Positions 41,383 to 53,349 are shown, counted from the first letter of the stretch. The stretch is DNA of 64,000 nt from Prescottella equi (GCF_020171745.1 NZ_JAIVAH010000005.1:1-64000), one strand, 5' to 3'. Numbers and translations are program-made. Notes: generated by a model not told the origin, from the sequence alone.

Positions 41383-42516
41383 GTGTCCGACACCCCGCTC
41401 GCCGCGCCCAGTCCGCTCCTCTCCTCCCCCGGCGCCGTGCCGCCGCTCGACGGATCACCCGACGCCGGCGTCGCGTGGCACCACGGCGATCCGTTCGCCG
41501 AACAGCGCGCCGCGATCCGGTCGGCCGCCGTCGTCGACCGCTCCCACCGGTTCGTCATCGCGATCTCCGGGGAGGAACGACTCACCTGGCTGCACACCAT
41601 CTCGAGCCAGCACGTGGCCGCGCTGCCCGACCGCGCGAGCGCCGAGAACCTGAGCCTGGACCTCAACGGCCGCGTCGAACACCACTTCGTGATGACCGAC
41701 ATCGACGGCGTGACGTGGATCGACACCGAGGCCGACCGCGGGCCCGACCTGCTCGGCTTCCTGCAGAAGATGGTGTTCTGGTCCAAGGCCGAACCCCGCG
41801 ACGGCAACGAGATGGCCGTACTGAGCCTGATCGGCCCCGACGTCGCAACCTCCTCCGCGTTCGCCGAGGCACTCGGTGTGCCCGCGCTGCCCGGCGTGTA
41901 CGAGGCCGTGCCGCTCGACGGCGGCGGGTTCGTCCGGCGCATGCCGTGGCCCACCGACACCTCGTTCGACCTGCTCGTCCCGCGCGCCGACCTGCCCCGG
42001 TGGTGGTCCCGGCTGACCGCGGCCGGTGCCCGCCCGGCCGGCACGTGGGCGTTCGAGGCGCTGCGGGTGGCCGCGCACCGTCCCCGGATCGGACTCGACA
42101 CCGACGACCGCACCATCCCCCACGAGGTCGGCTGGATCGGCGGCCCCGCCGAGCACGGCGCCGTGCACCTCGAGAAGGGCTGCTACCGCGGTCAGGAGAC
42201 CGTCGCGCGCGTCCACAACCTCGGCAAGCCGCCGCGCCACATGGTGCTGCTGCACCTCGACGGCTCGGCCGAGGGCCGCCCCGAGGTGGGCGAGGCCCTG
42301 ACCGCCGACGGACGGACCGTCGGCCGCGTCGGCACCGTCGTGGACCACTTCGAGGAGGGCCCGATCGCCCTGGCCCTCGTCAAGCGTTCCGTGCCGGCCG
42401 ACACCGCGCTCGTCGCCGGACCGTGCGCCGCCGCGATCGACGCCGACTCGGTGCCGCGACACGACGAGGTCCAGGCGGGCCGGGCGGCCGTCGACAAGTT
42501 GCGCGGGCGCGGGTGA
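41383..42516 (+). CDS. ygfZ: YgfZ/GcvT-like folate-binding Fe-S repair protein
   Basis: A 377-residue protein starts at GTG 41383, six bases after -10 TAGAAT (41371-41376), so the mRNA is probably leaderless. It has the GcvT-like fold with the signature EKGCYRGQETVARVHNLGKPPRHMVLLHLDG (K-G-C-Y-x-G-Q-E) near residue 265. Family members use tetrahydrofolate to maintain certain iron-sulfur enzymes. It is translationally coupled to the MOSC gene by a four-base overlap. Confidence 0.9.
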   Translation: MSDTPLAAPSPLLSSPGAVPPLDGSPDAGVAWHHGDPFAEQRAAIRSAAVVDRSHRFVIAISGEERLTWLHTISSQHVAALPDRASAENLSLDLNGRVEHHFVMTDIDGVTWIDTEADRGPDLLGFLQKMVFWSKAEPRDGNEMAVLSLIGPDVATSSAFAEALGVPALPGVYEAVPLDGGGFVRRMPWPTDTSFDLLVPRADLPRWWSRLTAAGARPAGTWAFEALRVAAHRPRIGLDTDDRTIPHEVGWIGGPAEHGAVHLEKGCYRGQETVARVHNLGKPPRHMVLLHLDGSAEGRPEVGEALTADGRTVGRVGTVVDHFEEGPIALALVKRSVPADTALVAGPCAAAIDADSVPRHDEVQAGRAAVDKLRGRG

Positions 42517-43163
42517 CCGGGCGGGTCGAGGCGGTGTGCGTCGTGTTCGCCGAACTCGACGCCCCCAGCCGCCGCTCCCCGCGCACGGCCATCGACAAGC
42601 GGCCCGTGCCGGGTCCCGTGCGCGTCGAGACCGGCGGGGTGACCGGCGACCACGTGTGCGACACGAAGTTCCACGGCGGCCTCGACAAGGCCGTCTACGC
42701 GTACTCCGCGGAGGCGGCCGGGCGGTGGGGCGCCGAGCTCGGACGGGAGCTGGTGCCGGGCTGGTTCGGCGAGAACCTCCGGGTGGCCGGCGTCGCGACG
42801 ACCGACGCCGTGATCGGCACCCGCTGGCGGATCGGGACCACCGAACTCGAGGTCACCGAGCCGCGCGTCCCGTGCGGCACCTTCGCGCATTGGACCGGCG
42901 AGCCGCAGTGGGTCAAGCGCTTCACCGAGCGCGCCGACGTCGGGGCGTATCTGCGGGTGCTCGCCCCCGGCCACCTGCAGGCCGGCGATCCGGTGGAGAT
43001 CCTGTCGGTGCCGGCGCACGGGGTGACGATCCGCGACGTCTTCACGGGCGACGACCCGGACAAGCTGCGCGCCCTTCTCGCCGCCCAACCCGATCTCGCG
43101 GACGGGGCCGAGTCCCGCGCCCGCAAGTTCTTGAACCGTCTAGAGGAACAGGTGCCGTCGTGA
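42513..43163 (+). CDS. MOSC domain protein (YiiM-like)
   Basis: A 216-residue protein starts at GTG 42513. Conserved features are GDHVCDTKFHGGLDKAVYAYSAEAAGRWGAELGRELVPGWFGENLRVAG and VTEPRVPCGTFAHWTG, which carries the conserved Cys of MOSC sulfur-carrier or molybdenum-cofactor-binding domains. Such proteins reduce N-hydroxylated compounds or transfer sulfur to molybdopterin. Which applies here is unknown. Four-base overlaps with both neighbours show a single operon. Confidence 0.8.
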   Translation: MTGRVEAVCVVFAELDAPSRRSPRTAIDKRPVPGPVRVETGGVTGDHVCDTKFHGGLDKAVYAYSAEAAGRWGAELGRELVPGWFGENLRVAGVATTDAVIGTRWRIGTTELEVTEPRVPCGTFAHWTGEPQWVKRFTERADVGAYLRVLAPGHLQAGDPVEILSVPAHGVTIRDVFTGDDPDKLRALLAAQPDLADGAESRARKFLNRLEEQVPS

Positions 43164-44113
43164 GCGTCGAACTGGTGGAAGTCGTCCGATCCGGGTTCCG
43201 CGAATGCGTGCACCGCGGGTCGCTCGTCGTACTGGCGCCGGACGGCACGGCGAGCGTGGAACTCGGCGAGGTCCACACCCCGATCTACCCGCGCTCGTCG
43301 AACAAGCCGATGCAGGCGGTCGCGCTGCTGCGCGCCGGCTTCGTGCCGCGCTCGACCGAGGAACTGGCGATCGCGTCGGCGTCGCACGAGGGCGAGGCCG
43401 CGCACGTCGAACTGGTCGAGCGACTCCTCGGGCACACCGGCCTCGACGAACGCCGGTTGCTGTGCCCGCCCGACCTACCCGGCAACGAGCAGGCCCGCGC
43501 CGAGGTCCTCGCGGCCCGCGCCCCGCGCCGCCCGGTCTACATGAACTGCTCCGGCAAGCACGCCGCGATGCTCGCCGCGTGCGTCGCGAACGACTGGCCG
43601 CTCGACACGTACCTCGATCCGGCGCACCCGCTGCAGCAGATCGTGATCGAGACGATCGCGGACCTCACCGGCGAACCGGAGACCGAACTCGGCATCGACG
43701 GCTGCGGCCTGCCGATCGTCCCGGTGTCGCTCACCAACCTCGCGCGCGCGTTCGGTCGTCTCGTCACCGCCGACCCCGGAACCCCCGAACGGTCCGTCGC
43801 CGACGCGATCCGCGCGCACCCGCACGTGATCTCCGGGACCGGACGCGACGACGCCCGACTGATGCCCGCGGTGCCCGGACTGCTGTGCAAGGCGGGAGCC
43901 GACGGCGTCCATGCCGGCGCGCTGCCCGACGGCACCGCCTTCGCCTTCAAGATCGACGACGGGCACGAGCGGGCCCGGCTGCCGCTGACCGCCGCGCTGC
44001 TGCATCGCCTCGGCGTGGGCTGGTCCGAGGACCACGCCGCACTGGCCTCTCAGCCGGTCCTCGGCGGGAGCAACCGGGTCGGCACGATCCGCGCCGTTCC
44101 GGGCGTGTTCTAG
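43160..44113 (+). CDS. asparaginase II-type protein
   Basis: A 317-residue protein starts at GTG 43160. It shows the asparaginase II family pattern VEVVRSGFRECVHRGSLVVL, YPRSSNKPMQAVALLRAG, ASASHEGEAAHVELVERLL, MNCSGKHAAMLAACVANDWPLDTYLDPAHPLQQ, and DGCGLPIVPVSL. The family is distinct from the type I/II amidohydrolases of enteric bacteria and its activity is only partly characterised. The gene closes the ygfZ-MOSC operon. Confidence 0.8.
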   Translation: MSVELVEVVRSGFRECVHRGSLVVLAPDGTASVELGEVHTPIYPRSSNKPMQAVALLRAGFVPRSTEELAIASASHEGEAAHVELVERLLGHTGLDERRLLCPPDLPGNEQARAEVLAARAPRRPVYMNCSGKHAAMLAACVANDWPLDTYLDPAHPLQQIVIETIADLTGEPETELGIDGCGLPIVPVSLTNLARAFGRLVTADPGTPERSVADAIRAHPHVISGTGRDDARLMPAVPGLLCKAGADGVHAGALPDGTAFAFKIDDGHERARLPLTAALLHRLGVGWSEDHAALASQPVLGGSNRVGTIRAVPGVF

Positions 44114-44298
44114 CCTGCACGAATCGGGCATAGAGGCAGCTCACAGGCCCGGTGAGACTAATCAGACACCGCTGGGGACCATACGTGGAGGCGGAAGCGA
44201 GATTTGCACGCTAGAGTGTGGGTCAGGAAAACATCAACACTCAACGCGGGGCCGCCAAATTCCCCAGGCCGCCCCGCGAAAGCGCGAGGGGGTCAGCC

Positions 44299-44514
44299 AT
44301 GGGCCGCGGCCGGGCTAAGGCAAAGCAGACCAAGGTTGCACGGGAGCTCAAATACAGCTCGCCGTCCACGGATTTCGACAGCTTGCAACGAGAGCTCTCG
44401 ACTGGCGGAGCGCCGAGCTCGCCCCGCAATGGCGGAGTGATCGCGGACAAGCGCGCCGACGAGGATTCTCGCTCGCGCTGGGACGAGGACGACTACGACG
44501 ACTGGCGTCGTTGA
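44299..44514 (+). CDS. DUF3073 small conserved protein
   Basis: A 71-residue charged protein, MGRGRAKAKQTKVARELKYSSPSTDFDSLQRELSTG, ends DEDDYDDWRR. The family is conserved across actinobacteria next to purM, with a basic, likely nucleic-acid-binding N-terminus and an acidic C-terminus. Function is unknown. A long hairpin terminator follows. Confidence 0.85.
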   Translation: MGRGRAKAKQTKVARELKYSSPSTDFDSLQRELSTGGAPSSPRNGGVIADKRADEDSRSRWDEDDYDDWRR

Positions 44515-44543
44515 CTGTCGTACTGACGTCACCTGACACACCT

Positions 44544-44581
44544 CGAAATGAGGGGGAGCCCGACGGCTCCCCCTCATTTCG
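44544..44581 (+). terminator. terminator after the DUF3073 gene
   Basis: Perfect 17-bp arms (44544-44560 and 44565-44581) with a CGAC loop make the longest perfect hairpin seen in the window. Confidence 0.8.
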
Positions 44582-44630
44582 TGGTATCCGGCGCCGGCTG
44601 TAGCGCTCCGGAATCTGCGCCCGAAACACG

Positions 44631-44667
44631 ACGTCCCCGGCACCTCTTTGCGAGGTACCGGGGACGT
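44631..44667 (-). terminator. terminator after purM
   Basis: Arms of ACGTCCCCGG and ACCTC separated by an unpaired base pair across a TTTGC loop (44631-44667). It lies 19 bases beyond the purM stop on the minus strand. Confidence 0.6.
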
Positions 44668-44685
44668 GCGCGATGTAAGGGTGCG

Positions 44686-45765
44686 TCAGAAGCGCGGGTG
44701 ATCGCCCAGGAGCAGCGCGCGCGCGGCGTCGCCGTCCGATGCCTTCTTGACGGTGCCGAGCGTCCAGCAGTCGATGTGGCGGGCCGTGAGCACCGCGAGG
44801 GCGCGGTCGACGTCCTCGGGCGCGACGATCGCGACCATGCCGACGCCCATGTTGAACGTCTGCTCCATCTCGGCGCGCTCGACACGGCCGCGCTGCCCGA
44901 TCATCGTGAAGATCGGGGCCGGGCTCCAGGTGCCGCGGTCCAGCTCGGCGACGAGGCCCTTCGGCATGACCCGCGCGAGGTTGTTCGCGAGACCGCCACC
45001 GGTGACGTGGCAGAAGGTGCGCACGTCCGTCTCGGCCGCGAGGGCCAGGCAGTCCTTGGCGTAGATCTTGGTGGGCTCGAGCAGTTCCTCACCGAGGGTG
45101 CGGCCGAACTCGTCGACGTGGCCGGTCAGCGACATGCGGTCGATCTCGAGCAGCACCTTGCGGGCCAGCGAGTAGCCGTTGGAGTGCAGACCCGACGCGC
45201 CCATGCCGATGACGACGTCGCCCGGACGGACACGGTCGGGGCCGAGGACCTGATCGGCCTCGACGACACCGACACCGGTCGCGGACAGGTCGTAGTCGCC
45301 GTCCGCCATCACACCGGGGTGCTCGGCCGTCTCGCCACCGAGCAGCGCGCAGCCGGCCTGGATGCAGCCCTCGGCGATGCCGCCGACGATCTCCGCGACC
45401 CGCTCCGGCACGACGCGGCCGACAGCGATGTAGTCCTGCAGGAACAGCGGCTCGGCGCCACACACGACGAGGTCGTCGACGACCATCGCGACCAGGTCGA
45501 GGCCGACCGTGTCGTGCTTGTCCATCGCCTGCGCGACGGCCAGCTTGGTGCCGACACCGTCGGTGGAGGCGGCGAGCAGCGGCTCCTTGTAGTCGCCCTT
45601 GAGCGAGAACAGGCCGGCGAACCCGCCGAGGCCACCCATCACCTCGGGGCGGCTGGCCTTCTTCGCCAGGGGGGCGAACAGCTCGACTGCCCGGTCGCCC
45701 GCTTCGATGTCCACTCCGGCGGCGGCGTACGAAGCGCCCTGCGTGCGGGTACTGTCCTCGGTCAT
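44686..45765 (-). CDS. purM: phosphoribosylformylglycinamidine cyclo-ligase PurM
   Basis: A 359-residue enzyme closes FGAM to AIR, step five of purine synthesis, using ATP. It has the N-terminal SYAAAGVDIEAGDRAVELF, STDGVGTKLAVAQAMDKHDTVGLDLVAMVVDDLVVCGAEPLFLQDYIAVGRVVPERVAEIVGGIAEGC, LLGGETAEHPGVM, and HVTGGGLANNLARVMP. ATG 45765 is chosen from family length. It is co-directional with purF, 141 bases downstream of it. Confidence 0.95.
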   Translation of the reverse strand: MTEDSTRTQGASYAAAGVDIEAGDRAVELFAPLAKKASRPEVMGGLGGFAGLFSLKGDYKEPLLAASTDGVGTKLAVAQAMDKHDTVGLDLVAMVVDDLVVCGAEPLFLQDYIAVGRVVPERVAEIVGGIAEGCIQAGCALLGGETAEHPGVMADGDYDLSATGVGVVEADQVLGPDRVRPGDVVIGMGASGLHSNGYSLARKVLLEIDRMSLTGHVDEFGRTLGEELLEPTKIYAKDCLALAAETDVRTFCHVTGGGLANNLARVMPKGLVAELDRGTWSPAPIFTMIGQRGRVERAEMEQTFNMGVGMVAIVAPEDVDRALAVLTARHIDCWTLGTVKKASDGDAARALLLGDHPRF

Positions 45766-45906
45766 CGGTTTCTGGCTCCAGCCTTGATCTCGGTGAATGT
45801 CGACTTCGGCGCCAGCCGTCGTCGGGCATACGGGTACAGCGCAATCACCTCGATTGCGCCCTAACGCTACCGGAGTGCCCACGGCACCCCGGCAGCGTCC
45901 TGCGAA

Positions 45907-47487
45907 CTAGGGGCGAGACAGCGCGTCCGCGTTGTCGTTGTCATGGCTGACCGCGGCGCCCGCGGCCGACTCCAACATCCCCTCGAGGACGTTTTTGCCG
46001 ATGCCACCCTCCGGCAGCGCGATCGGGTAGGTGCCGTCGAAGCACGCCGCACACAGCCGCGAACGGGGCTGCTCGGTGGCCGCGACCATGCCGTCGATCG
46101 AGATGTAGCCGAGCGAGTCGGCACCGATCGACCGGCGGACGCCGTCGAGCATCTCGTCGAACGTGGCGTTGACGCCGCTGCCCTCGGCACCGTTCGCGAT
46201 CAGCTCGGCAGGCGACGCGAAGTCGATGCCGTAGAAGCACGGCCACTTGACCGGCGGCGACGCGATACGGACGTGGATCTCGAGCGCACCCGCCTCGCGG
46301 AGCATCCGGATCAGCGCGCGCTGGGTGTTGCCGCGCACGATCGAGTCGTCGACCACGACGAGGCGCTTGCCGCGGATGACTTCCTTGAGCGGGTTGAGCT
46401 TGAGCCGGATGCCGAGCTGACGGATGGTCTGCGACGGCTGGATGAACGTGCGGCCCACGTAGGCGTTCTTCATCAGGCCCTGGCCGTAGGGAATCCCCGA
46501 ACCCTGCGCGTAGCCGACCGCGGCCGGGGTGCCGGACTCCGGCACCGGGATGACCAGGTCACCCTCGGCGGGGTGCTCCTTGGCGAGGCGTCGACCGATC
46601 TCGACGCGCGTCGAGTGCACCGACCGGCCGGAGATCACGCTGTCCGGGCGGGCCAGGTAGACGTACTCGAACACGCAGCCCTTGGGCTCCGGGTTCGCGA
46701 ACCGCGACGACCGGACGCCGTCGGCGTCGATCGCGAGCAGCTCACCGGGCTCGATCTCGCGCACGAACGACGCGCCGACGATGTCGAGAGCGGCGGTCTC
46801 GCTCGCGACCACCCAGCCGCGGTCGAGGCGACCCAGGCAGAGCGGGCGGATGCCGTGCGGGTCACGCGCCGCGTACAGCGTGTGCTCGTCCATGAAGGTC
46901 AGGCAGAACGCACCGCGCAGCGTCGGCAGCAGCTTCATCGCGGCCTGCTCGAGCGTGCTGTCGGCGGCGGCGTGCGCGAGCAGCGCACCCACGATGTCCG
47001 AGTCCGACGTCGCGGCGCCCGGCCGCTTCTCGTCGACCAGGCCGGCATCCCGCGCGCGCTGCGCGAGTTCGGCCGTGTTGACCAGGTTGCCGTTGTGACC
47101 GAGCGCGACACCGGTGCCGGCGGCGGTGGTGCGGAAGATCGGCTGCGCGTTCTCCCACGTGGTGGAGCCGGTGGTCGAGTAACGGCAGTGGCCGATGGCG
47201 ACGTGTCCCGGCATGGCGCCGAGGGTCTGCTCGTCGAACACTTGACTGACCAGACCGAGGTCCTTGAAGACCAGCACCTGCGAGCCGTCGGCGACGGCGA
47301 TGCCGGCAGCCTCCTGGCCACGATGCTGGAGGGCGTAGAGCCCGTAGTACGTCAGCTTGGCAACATCCTCGCCCGGCGCCCAGACACCGAAGACGCCACA
47401 CTCTTCGCGAGGTTCGTTCTCGTCCTCGTCTGGTGCGGTCGTAGCGAGAAGATTCCGACTGTTGACCGACAGTTCGGCACGAGTCAC
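45907..47487 (-). CDS. purF: amidophosphoribosyltransferase PurF
   Basis: A 526-residue enzyme commits PRPP and glutamine to purine synthesis. GTG 47487 follows AAGGGAG. A propeptide of about 29 residues precedes the catalytic Cys30 (REECGVFGVWAPGED). The PRPP loop is RLVVVDDSIVRGNTQRALIRMLREAGA near residue 370. Cysteines for a 4Fe-4S cluster occur in KGCVFEY, KWPCFYGIDF and RLCAACFDGTYP, as in Bacillus-type PurF. Confidence 0.95.
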   Translation of the reverse strand: MTRAELSVNSRNLLATTAPDEDENEPREECGVFGVWAPGEDVAKLTYYGLYALQHRGQEAAGIAVADGSQVLVFKDLGLVSQVFDEQTLGAMPGHVAIGHCRYSTTGSTTWENAQPIFRTTAAGTGVALGHNGNLVNTAELAQRARDAGLVDEKRPGAATSDSDIVGALLAHAAADSTLEQAAMKLLPTLRGAFCLTFMDEHTLYAARDPHGIRPLCLGRLDRGWVVASETAALDIVGASFVREIEPGELLAIDADGVRSSRFANPEPKGCVFEYVYLARPDSVISGRSVHSTRVEIGRRLAKEHPAEGDLVIPVPESGTPAAVGYAQGSGIPYGQGLMKNAYVGRTFIQPSQTIRQLGIRLKLNPLKEVIRGKRLVVVDDSIVRGNTQRALIRMLREAGALEIHVRIASPPVKWPCFYGIDFASPAELIANGAEGSGVNATFDEMLDGVRRSIGADSLGYISIDGMVAATEQPRSRLCAACFDGTYPIALPEGGIGKNVLEGMLESAAGAAVSHDNDNADALSRP

Positions 47488-47606
47488 GGCAAGCGCTCCC
47501 TTAGGGGATTCGGTGCGGGGGGCGTGCCCCATTCTAACGACCAGCTCGCGCAGATTCGACGGTCGGTGTACCTGATCACGCCGATGCGACCCATGTCACA
47601 GGCGCA

Positions 47607-47993
47607 TCACAGGCGTAGCAGCGGCAACCAGTGCGCGATCTCCCCGGCCCGCCCACCGGAAGCGGTCAGTGAACCGCCCGCGACCGCGGCGTCGAATCCG
47701 AGCAGTCCGGTCGCCAGAGACAGCCAGGTCCGGGGGTCCGTCTCGACCACGTTCGGCGGCGTGCCGCGGGTGTGCCGGGGCCCCTCGATGCACTGCACCG
47801 CCACGAACGGCGGCACCCGCACCTCGACGCTCGACCCGGGCGCGATCTGCTCGAGTGTGCGGGCGCTGAGACGGACCGCGGCGGCGAGTTCGGCGCGGGC
47901 CGGCTTGTCCTCGACCTCACCGCGCAGCCACGGGCCGACCGCGAGCAGGGCGCTGCGGAGTTCGGCGGGATCGACGGCACGACGGGCTGGCAT
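47607..47993 (-). CDS. sterol carrier family-like small protein
   Basis: A 128-residue protein from ATG 47993, MPARRAVDPAELRSALLAVGPWLRGEVEDKPARAELAAAVRLSARTLEQIAPGSSVEVRVPPFVAVQC. It resembles the actinobacterial SCP2-like proteins found just upstream of purF. Patterns GTPPNVVETDPRTWLSLATGLL fit that fold. Ligand and function are unknown. Mycobacterial Rv0807 occupies the same place. Confidence 0.7.
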   Translation of the reverse strand: MPARRAVDPAELRSALLAVGPWLRGEVEDKPARAELAAAVRLSARTLEQIAPGSSVEVRVPPFVAVQCIEGPRHTRGTPPNVVETDPRTWLSLATGLLGFDAAVAGGSLTASGGRAGEIAHWLPLLRL

Positions 47994-48052
47994 GGGCACC
48001 GAATCTACCGACCGGAAGGAACAAGCCCTCCGACGCCGCGGTTGCACGAGTC

Positions 48053-48499
48053 ATGAGCACCGACGTCGACGCGCAACGCCCGCTTCTCGATCTCGTTGCG
48101 TCGCAGAACAAGGCCGCCCTCGCGACCGTGAAGCGGGACGGCCGTCCGCAGCTGTCCAACGTCCTGTACGCGTGGGATCCGGGCACCCGCACCGCCCGGG
48201 TCTCGGTCACCGCCGATCGCGCGAAGACCCGCAACGCCGCACGCGACCCCCGGGTGTCCCTGCACGTGAGCGCGCCGGACTTCTGGAGCTATGCCGTCCT
48301 CGAGGCCGACGCCGAACTCTCCGCGGTGGCCGCCGACCCGCACGACGCCGCAGTGGACGAACTCGTCGACGTCTACCGGGCGGCGACGGGGCGCGAGCAC
48401 GAGGACTGGGAGGAGTTCCGTCGCGCGATGGTCGAGGAGCGCCGCCTGGTGCTGCGCGTCCGCGCCGACCGCGTGTACGGCATGGCCGCACTGCCCTGA
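48053..48499 (+). CDS. PPOX-class F420-dependent oxidoreductase
   Basis: A 148-residue split-barrel flavin/F420 protein, MSTDVDAQRPLLDLVASQNKAALATVKRDGRPQLSNVLYAW, with VTADRAKTRNAARDPRVSLHV and a Tyr/Trp-rich C-terminus. The subfamily usually binds F420 and reduces small substrates. Substrate is unknown. It is divergent from the SCP-like gene. Confidence 0.8.
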   Translation: MSTDVDAQRPLLDLVASQNKAALATVKRDGRPQLSNVLYAWDPGTRTARVSVTADRAKTRNAARDPRVSLHVSAPDFWSYAVLEADAELSAVAADPHDAAVDELVDVYRAATGREHEDWEEFRRAMVEERRLVLRVRADRVYGMAALP

Positions 48500-48506
48500 C
48501 GTCGCG

Positions 48507-49172
48507 TCACACCGGCGGCAGCGGCGCCTCGTCGGCCCCGGTGGTTACTTGGATACGGCGCAGGAACAGCGCGCCCCCGACGTTGACGGCCAGGTGCAGC
48601 AGCGCGGGTGCGAGCAGGCTGCCGCTGCGGGCCCGCAACCAGTCGAACACGAGCGACGCCGACGCCGTGAACGCGACGGTGCCGGGCACAGAGTCGTCGG
48701 CGACGTGCGCGGGGTGCACGTGCCACAGCCCGAACGCCGCCGCCCGCACCGTGGTGGCCGCCGGCGCCGGCCATGCCCGATCGGTGAGCGCGGTCAGCAC
48801 GCCGCGGAAGAGCAACTCCTCGGTGATCACCGTGCCGAACGGGATGTGCGCGGCCACCCATTCGACGAAGTCGTGCCGCACGTCGTCGGGCACGGCGAAC
48901 CTGCTGTGCAGCGACGGCATCGCCAGCGCGACCGCGTAACCGGCGACGGGGACGGCCGCCGCCGCGCTCCCCCACAGCAGCCCGGCGCGAATGTTGCCGA
49001 GCCCCAACTCGTCCGGGCGTAGGCCGCCGGCCAGGGCCGTACCGGTCGCCCCGAGTGCGACGACGGTGCCGGCGGTCGCCCGATGCCGCGACGACAGCCG
49101 CAGCGCGGGCAGCACGCCGTTGTTCCAGGCGACGAGCGCCGACCCGAAACCCAGCGCCGTCGCCCGGCTCAC
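48507..49172 (-). CDS. CPBP-family intramembrane metalloprotease
   Basis: A 221-residue membrane protein starts at GTG 49172, overlapping the preceding stop as GTGA. CPBP motifs are visible: GTVITEELLFRG (EE pair near residue 115), AAFGLWHVHPAH with FxxxH, and PALLHLAVN. There are about six TM segments. Family members cleave prenylated or signal peptides; the target here is unknown. It is the last gene of purL-hydrolase-CPBP. Confidence 0.8.
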   Translation of the reverse strand: MSRATALGFGSALVAWNNGVLPALRLSSRHRATAGTVVALGATGTALAGGLRPDELGLGNIRAGLLWGSAAAAVPVAGYAVALAMPSLHSRFAVPDDVRHDFVEWVAAHIPFGTVITEELLFRGVLTALTDRAWPAPAATTVRAAAFGLWHVHPAHVADDSVPGTVAFTASASLVFDWLRARSGSLLAPALLHLAVNVGGALFLRRIQVTTGADEAPLPPV

Positions 49173-50950
49173 TTCTCGGGCCCGTCGTGCCCGCGCAACT
49201 CCTCGAGCACGCCCCGCACCCGTTCGGTGTCGGCGGGCGTCCAGCCGTCCGGGGCGGTGACGGCGACCCAGCCGTCGAGGATCACGGTGCCGTAGTTGTG
49301 ACCGTGCCCGTCCGGCACGCCCGCCGCGTTCGCGAGGTCCGCGCTCACCTGCCAGAACGTGACGAACGGGAACCACTTCATCGATGGGAGCCGGTCGAAT
49401 CCCGGTGGCTCCGAGAGCCAGTCGGGCCGGGCGAACGCCAGATCCGGCGACCACCACACGACCGGGTCGGACGGGTGCTGGATGTAGAGCACCCGGGGTT
49501 CGAGCCACGGACCGGGACCGCCGGGGATCGCGCCCGCGTCGTCGGCGAACCGCACGACGAGGCCGTCCGCGTACACCGGCTGGATCTCGGGGGTGCCGGG
49601 ATCGCGGCGCTCGGTGAGTGCGCGCCACAGCGGGTTCGAGTTGGGCGGGCCCACCCACAGCACACCGTCGACGTCCTCGCGAATGTCGGCGAGGCCGTCG
49701 AAGGCGCCCTCGCCGGCCTGCGTTCCGAGGCTCTCGCCGTACACGTACAGCTTGGGCCGCGTGGCCTCGGGTTTCGTGAGCCACCGGTCGTGGACCGCCT
49801 GGATCAGTGCCTTACCGGCGACCGCGGCCCGCCCGCGGTCGGCGACGAACGAGATCCAGCTCGGCAGGTACGAGTACTGGGCCGCGACGAGCGCGCTGTC
49901 GCCGTTCTCGACGAGTTCGATCGCCTGCGCGGCGGTGGGGTTGACCCAGCCGGTGCCGGTGGTCGGGATGATGACGAGCGTCTTGCGTTCGAAGGCCTTG
50001 GTCCGCTCGAGTTCGTCCAGCACGACGTTCATACGGGCGGCGGTGTCGTCGGCGGTCTCGAGGCCCGCGTACACCCGGATCGGTTCCTTGGCGGGCGCGC
50101 CGTTCGCGGCGGTGAGTCCATCGGCGTGGATGCCGCCGGAGACGAAATTGCGGCCCTCGAACCCGAGGGTGTCCCACGGCGCCGCCGACGCCGGGCTGCC
50201 CGACTTCTCGGGCAGCATCGGCTGCACGGCGCCGGGACGGGTCTCGCTGTTCTGCAGACTGAAGATCGAGTTGACGACCCCGTAGCCGACCCGCAGCAGG
50301 ATGCCGTCGACGAGCATGAACACGAGCACGAGCACGACGGCGAACCCGGCCGCCGACGCGGCGGGACGCGGGATCTTGAGCCACTTGTTGAGCTGCCGGG
50401 CGACCCAGCGGACGATGTCGCGCAGCACCCGCCACAGCGAGATCAGGGCGGCCGCCACCAGCAGGCTCAGCCCTCCGGTGCGGATATAGCCGGTGGTGGT
50501 GGTGCCCTCGGCGTTCATCAGCGCCGACAGCTCCCGCTGCCAGCCGGCGGCGTACACCAGCATGATGACCGCGGCCAGCGCCGACAGCACCGGTACCGCG
50601 ACCTTGATCGCCCGCATGTACCGGTCCGGCAGCGGCCACCACGTCCGGCGGGCAAGCCCGAACTCGTAGACGACCCAGCCGATCGCGGTGCCCACCGCGT
50701 AACCGAACGCGGCGTTGATGCCGCCGATCAGGCCCTGGAACAGCCAGTCACGCGGCAGCAGCGACGGCGTCAGCGACCAGCAGAAGAACAGCGACGCGAA
50801 CGCGATGCCGGTGAAGTCGAGCTTCAGCAGGCCCCAGGCCCAGAGGACGAACGGGTGCCGCTGATCGAACCCGGGGACGGCAGGGGTCGTCGGCTGCGGG
50901 TCCTCCCGCAGCTCAGCGACCGCCTCCCGTTCGATCCCCGAGTCCGTCAC
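49169..50950 (-). CDS. membrane alpha/beta-hydrolase family protein
   Basis: A 593-residue protein starts at GTG 50950, three bases after the purL stop. It has four to five N-terminal TM segments (about residues 30-260), including FTGIAFASLFFCWSLTPSLLPRDWLFQGLIGGINAAFGYAVG. A C-terminal alpha/beta-hydrolase domain has the nucleophile elbow KLYVYGESLGTQAGEGAFDGL and a late DGHGHNYG with a likely catalytic His. The family is frequent in mycolata and may act on envelope lipids. No substrate is known to me. Confidence 0.75.
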   Translation of the reverse strand: MTDSGIEREAVAELREDPQPTTPAVPGFDQRHPFVLWAWGLLKLDFTGIAFASLFFCWSLTPSLLPRDWLFQGLIGGINAAFGYAVGTAIGWVVYEFGLARRTWWPLPDRYMRAIKVAVPVLSALAAVIMLVYAAGWQRELSALMNAEGTTTTGYIRTGGLSLLVAAALISLWRVLRDIVRWVARQLNKWLKIPRPAASAAGFAVVLVLVFMLVDGILLRVGYGVVNSIFSLQNSETRPGAVQPMLPEKSGSPASAAPWDTLGFEGRNFVSGGIHADGLTAANGAPAKEPIRVYAGLETADDTAARMNVVLDELERTKAFERKTLVIIPTTGTGWVNPTAAQAIELVENGDSALVAAQYSYLPSWISFVADRGRAAVAGKALIQAVHDRWLTKPEATRPKLYVYGESLGTQAGEGAFDGLADIREDVDGVLWVGPPNSNPLWRALTERRDPGTPEIQPVYADGLVVRFADDAGAIPGGPGPWLEPRVLYIQHPSDPVVWWSPDLAFARPDWLSEPPGFDRLPSMKWFPFVTFWQVSADLANAAGVPDGHGHNYGTVILDGWVAVTAPDGWTPADTERVRGVLEELRGHDGPEK

Positions 50951-50953
50951 GCA

Positions 50954-53233
<2,280 letters not shown>

Positions 53234-53349
53234 GGGGCGTGTGGTCCCTTCCCTCTGGGATCGAATCGGCAGGCCGGACGGCGGGCTGCCAGCCCAAAGT
53301 CTAGCCGGGGGCGCCGACACACTGCGCACCCCGTCGCCGGACCGGCCGA

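Noticed and set aside
40527-43163. 878-codon open frame on the plus strand
   Set aside because: Only its last 216 codons (from GTG 42513) are a real gene, the MOSC protein. The rest is out of frame with pabC and ygfZ.
45943-48939. 998-codon open frame on the plus strand
   Set aside because: It is antisense to purF and the SCP-like gene, with shadow composition only.
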